From Myxococcota bacterium (GTDB lineage: Bacteria > Myxococcota_A > UBA9160 > SZUA-336): a DNA stretch of 40,617 bases. A program made the translations under genes and the position numbers. The notes under the pieces are model-generated. The model saw only the letters and a program-made list of their open reading frames with translations, searched no databases and had not been told where the DNA came from. Location of the stretch: assembly GCA_035498015.1 (NCBI GenBank), contig DATKAO010000055.1:1-40617 (forward strand), read 5' to 3'. Positions 37,698-40,617 of this stretch are shown piece after piece; within the stretch, counting starts at the first letter, position 1, and the number at the start of each line of letters is the position of its first letter.

Positions 37698-40148
37698 ATG
37701 CGCGCCGCCCTGGTCTGCTCCATCGTCCTCCTCTTGGCTTTTGCCGGCGGCTGCAAGTCCCGCGAAGCGCGCATCCTGCAGCAGCGCCAGACGGCCAAGG
37801 AGTACTACGACAAGAAGGAGTGGAGCGAGGCCAAGATCGCGCTGCTCAACCTCCTGAAGCTCGCCCCGAACGACGGCGAGGCGCACTACCAGATGGCCGA
37901 GACACTCTGGAACCTCCAGGAGTACGGCGAGTCGCTCTGGCAGTACAAGGAGGCCTCGCGGCTCCAGCCCGAGAACGAGAGCTGGAAGCTCAAGCTCGCG
38001 CAGATCCTGTTCGTCGCGCGCGACTACGACGCCTCGCTCGAGAACACGACTCAGCTGCTCGAGAAGGACCCGAAGAACATCGACGCGCTGCTCCTGCGCG
38101 GCGGGCTGAAGTCGGTGAAGGGCGACGTGGACGGCCTGCTCGAAGACGTCGACGCCGCGCTCGCGATCAACCCGCAGCACGAAGCCGCGCTCGCGTTGAA
38201 GGCCCAGGCGCTCGGCCGCAAGGGCGACGTCGCGGGCGCCGAGGACGCGCTGCGCAAGCTGGTCGAGGCCAAGGGCTCGGCTGCGAATCACGCCAGCCTC
38301 GCGCGCTTCCTTGCCATCACGGGCAAGAACGACGAAGCGCTGAAGGAGCTGCAGACCGCGGTCCAGGTCGCGGAGACACCCGAAGAGCGCACCGCCGTCC
38401 GCCTGTTCCTCACCAACTTCTACGTGAACCAGGGCAAGAACGACGAGGCCGAGAAGGTGCTGCTGCAGGCGCGCGACGACTCGCCCACCGACTCGAACGT
38501 GCTGCTCACGCTCGCGCGCTTCTACTATTCGGCCGGCAAGGCGGACAAGGCCGAGGAGATGCTCGAAGAGGGCGTGAAGGCCAAGCCCAAAGAGGTCGAC
38601 CCGCTGCTCGTGCTCGCCGACTACCACCGCCGCACGGGCGCGATGGACAAGGCGCTCGCCGACGTCGACCGCGCGATCGCGCTCGACCCGTCGAACGAGG
38701 CCGCGAAGCTGCGGAAGGCCGAGCTGATGGTCGACCAGAAGGGCGAGCTGGCCACGCCGACGACCGAGTCCTGGAAGATCGTGAACGACGTGCTGGCCAA
38801 GAACCCCAAGAGCGTGCTCGGCCTGTTCACGCAGGGGAAGTTCTATCTGCTCGACAAGAAATACGCCGAGGCGGCGACCAGCCTGCGGCGCGTGATCGAC
38901 GAGCAGCCCAACGCCTCGGCGCACGTGCTGCTCGGCACCGCCTATCTCGCGCAGCATCAGAACGAGCTCGCGCGCAGCGAGTTCCAGCAGGCGCTGCAGC
39001 TCGACGCCCAGAGCCTGCCTGCGCGCAGCCAGCTGGCTGCGCTTTATCTCGACACGAACGAGAACGAGAGTGCCGCGCGCGAGGCCAAGGCCGCGCTCGA
39101 GCAGAACCCCGGTGACCTGCGCGTGGCGCTGATCTACGTCGAGTCACTCGTGCGGCTGAAGCGCAACTTCGAGGCGCGCGAGGCGCTGCACAAGATCCAG
39201 CTCAAGGACGACGCGCCCGCCGACGTGCGGCTGAAGGTCGCGCAGCTCTACCGGCGCACCGGCGAGCGGAAGGTCGCGGCGCCGATCCTCGAGAAGATCC
39301 TCGAGCAGGACCCGAACAACTCCGCGGCGATGGCCGAGCTGGCCCAGGCCGACATCGACGATCGCCAGCCCGAAGAGGCCATGAAGAAGGTCGACGGCTG
39401 GATCGAGAAGCAGCCCGACAACCCGGCGCTCTACGAGATGCGCGCCAAGATCCGTCTGGGCAGCTCGGAGCAGAAGCCCGACACCTTCGAGCTGGCCGAA
39501 GCCGACCTGAAGAAGGCGATCGAGAAGGACCCCAAGCGCGTCGAGACCATGATGACGCTGGGCAAGCTGTACCGCGAAGCCTGGAAGAAGGAAGGCGGCG
39601 AGAAGCGGCTCGACCAGGCGATCCAGACCTTCGACCAGGCCCACGCGCTGCAGAAGGACAACCCGGCCATCTCGCTCGAGCTCGCGCAGCTGTGTGAGTC
39701 GGCGGGCCGGACCCAGCAGGCGAAGGACTACTACGAGGACGTCCTGCGCGTCGACCAGGACCAGCCCGCGGCCAAGAACAATCTCGCGTGGCTCCTCGCC
39801 AACAGCGAGAACCCGAGCCCGACCGAGCTCGACCGCGCGCTCCAGCTGGCGCAGGACGCGAAGAACGCGCTGCCCAACAACCCGAGCGTCGCCGACACGC
39901 TGGGCTGGATCATGTACAAGAAGGGCATTCCCGCCGCGGCGATCGCGCTCTTCCGCGAGGCGATCGACAAGTACCCGGAAGGTCACCCGCTGCGCGGCAC
40001 CGTGCGCTACCACCTGGCCAAGGCCTATGACCGCAATGGCGAGAGAGACCGCGCTGTCTCAGAGCTGAAGCGCGCGCTCGACGAGGTCTCGAACTTCAGC
40101 GAGCGCGCCGACGCCGAGAAGTTCCTGAAAGAGCTGCAGACGGGCTGA
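37698..40148 (+). CDS. Large TPR-repeat lipoprotein, PrsT-like
   Basis: An 816-residue protein. The signal ends FAGGC (Cys about 19), so it is a lipoprotein. Nearly the whole chain consists of TPR units, about 20, such as KEYYDKKEWSEAKIALLNLL and AKDYYEDVLRVDQDQPAAKN. It resembles the PrsT TPR proteins of PEP-CTERM/XrtA polysaccharide loci, which are thought to scaffold the export machine. GAGGGAGGG lies before the ATG. The 76-base gap after the Crp gene holds a perfect AACCCGGGTT palindrome (37625-37634) of unknown meaning. The sequence is lysine-richer than its neighbours but with the same codon habit. Confidence 0.88.
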   Translation: MRAALVCSIVLLLAFAGGCKSREARILQQRQTAKEYYDKKEWSEAKIALLNLLKLAPNDGEAHYQMAETLWNLQEYGESLWQYKEASRLQPENESWKLKLAQILFVARDYDASLENTTQLLEKDPKNIDALLLRGGLKSVKGDVDGLLEDVDAALAINPQHEAALALKAQALGRKGDVAGAEDALRKLVEAKGSAANHASLARFLAITGKNDEALKELQTAVQVAETPEERTAVRLFLTNFYVNQGKNDEAEKVLLQARDDSPTDSNVLLTLARFYYSAGKADKAEEMLEEGVKAKPKEVDPLLVLADYHRRTGAMDKALADVDRAIALDPSNEAAKLRKAELMVDQKGELATPTTESWKIVNDVLAKNPKSVLGLFTQGKFYLLDKKYAEAATSLRRVIDEQPNASAHVLLGTAYLAQHQNELARSEFQQALQLDAQSLPARSQLAALYLDTNENESAAREAKAALEQNPGDLRVALIYVESLVRLKRNFEAREALHKIQLKDDAPADVRLKVAQLYRRTGERKVAAPILEKILEQDPNNSAAMAELAQADIDDRQPEEAMKKVDGWIEKQPDNPALYEMRAKIRLGSSEQKPDTFELAEADLKKAIEKDPKRVETMMTLGKLYREAWKKEGGEKRLDQAIQTFDQAHALQKDNPAISLELAQLCESAGRTQQAKDYYEDVLRVDQDQPAAKNNLAWLLANSENPSPTELDRALQLAQDAKNALPNNPSVADTLGWIMYKKGIPAAAIALFREAIDKYPEGHPLRGTVRYHLAKAYDRNGERDRAVSELKRALDEVSNFSERADAEKFLKELQTG

Positions 40149-40149
40149 G

Positions 40150-40164
40150 CGTCCTCGAGGGACG
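40150..40164. terminator. Weak stem-loop after the TPR gene
   Basis: CGTCC-TCGAG-GGACG forms a 5-bp stem just after the stop. It is not followed by a run of T, so it is at best a weak intrinsic terminator. Confidence 0.2.
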
Positions 40165-40225
40165 TGTCTTCCCCTGTAAAGCGGCGCTCGGCCGTTGCCG
40201 ATGCGCGGCGCAGAAGGGGGAACCC

Positions 40226-40617
40226 ATGTCCTCGCTGCGCCCCGTCATTCTCGCCGTCGGACTGCTCGTCCTGCCTGCGCTCTCGTCTGCGCAGGAGCAG
40301 GGAGAGGGTGTGACTCCGGACGGCCGGAAGGGACAGATCTACAAGGTCCAGAAGGGAGACACTCTCTGGGCAATCTCCGAGAAGTATCTCGGTACGCCGT
40401 GGATCTGGCCGTCGGTGTGGAAGGAGAACGAGCCGAAGCTCGTGAATCCGCACCTGATCTATCCCGGTGACTTGATCTGGATCTCGTCCGGCTCGATGCG
40501 CAAGCTGACTCCCGAAGAGGCGGCGCGACTCGCGGCCGCGGGCGGACAGACTCCGCCCGAGACGCCCGCTGCACCGGAGGCTGCGCAGGCGCCGGAGCCC
40601 CGACAGGTGCCGCAGCA
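40226..40617 (+). CDS. LysM-domain exported protein (3' end cut by window)
   Basis: The first 130 codons are present. Residues 1-22 are a signal peptide (ending PALSSAQE). The LysM domain follows: GQIYKVQKGDTLWAISEKYL, then PWIWPSVWKENEPKLVNPHL and IYPGDLIWI. A Pro/Ala/Glu-rich segment runs to the edge. LysM binds peptidoglycan GlcNAc stretches, so this should be a periplasmic or envelope protein. AGAAGGGGGA lies before the ATG. It may or may not belong to the EPS locus. Confidence 0.9.
   Translation, partial: MSSLRPVILAVGLLVLPALSSAQEQGEGVTPDGRKGQIYKVQKGDTLWAISEKYLGTPWIWPSVWKENEPKLVNPHLIYPGDLIWISSGSMRKLTPEEAARLAAAGGQTPPETPAAPEAAQAPEPRQVPQ

Overview
The window is a GC-rich (roughly 70 %), densely packed piece of chromosome. 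The gene set is bacterial and Gram-negative: lipoproteins, an outer-membrane beta-barrel, sigma54 activators and an XrtA-type exopolysaccharide locus. Together with the GC content this suggests a delta-proteobacterial-like lineage (Myxococcota or Binatota kind); that placement is inference, because no rRNA gene is present. No rRNA, tRNA, CRISPR array, insertion sequence or phage gene was seen.

Layout. (1) 1-2160, minus strand: a translationally coupled thiS-thiG-tenI/thiE-like set ends in a truncated HtrA-type lipoprotein protease. (2) 2201-5897, plus strand: alr, purD, a tsaC-like gene and a small 4Fe-4S/radical-SAM activase-like gene whose 3' end carries a 21-bp perfect inverted repeat. (3) 6067-8882, minus strand: a tight four-gene set of Ycf46-like AAA ATPase, zinc-ribbon membrane protein, Ycf35/DUF1257 and DUF2997. 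It resembles a cyanobacterial/plastid gene neighbourhood of unknown function. (4) 8946-10867: a TetR regulator and cytochrome P450 behind a palindromic operator candidate. (5) 10864-11456: a DUF721 (DciA-like) gene diverging from a 64-residue zinc-ribbon gene. (6) 11511-15654: rpsP-khpA-rimM-trmD-rplS, followed by an unusual membrane coiled-coil protein that looks like a YhaN/SMC-type ATPase without its ATP-binding motifs. (7) 15666-18973: yraN, rsmI and ligA. Two short arrays of a 33-bp hairpin repeat lie in the yraN/rsmI and ligA/kinase divergent gaps.

(8) 19150-40617 is mainly an exopolysaccharide production locus. A cytosolic histidine kinase and an NtrC-type activator come first. A sigma54 promoter then precedes the chain-length protein, XrtA-type ATPase, BY-kinase-like protein, WecA-like initiating transferase and O-antigen-ligase/polymerase-like protein. 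A glycosyltransferase and a sugar-isomerase cupin run on the opposite strand. A second, nearly identical sigma54 promoter precedes a second NtrC-type activator, the export lipoprotein, an outer-membrane barrel, a UDP-sugar epimerase, a VanZ-like protein, UDP-glucose dehydrogenase and a mannose-1-phosphate guanylyltransferase. A Crp-family regulator, a large TPR lipoprotein and the start of a LysM protein complete the window. The sugar genes imply a polymer containing uronic acid and perhaps mannose. No exosortase or PEP-CTERM protein lies in the window.

Across the whole window the odd palindrome GAGTSACTC and its halves GAGTCAC/GTGACTC recur far more often than base composition predicts, inside genes of every function. 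With the 33-bp hairpin repeat, the pseudo-ATPase and the Ycf46/zinc-ribbon set, this is the signal least explained by ordinary annotation.
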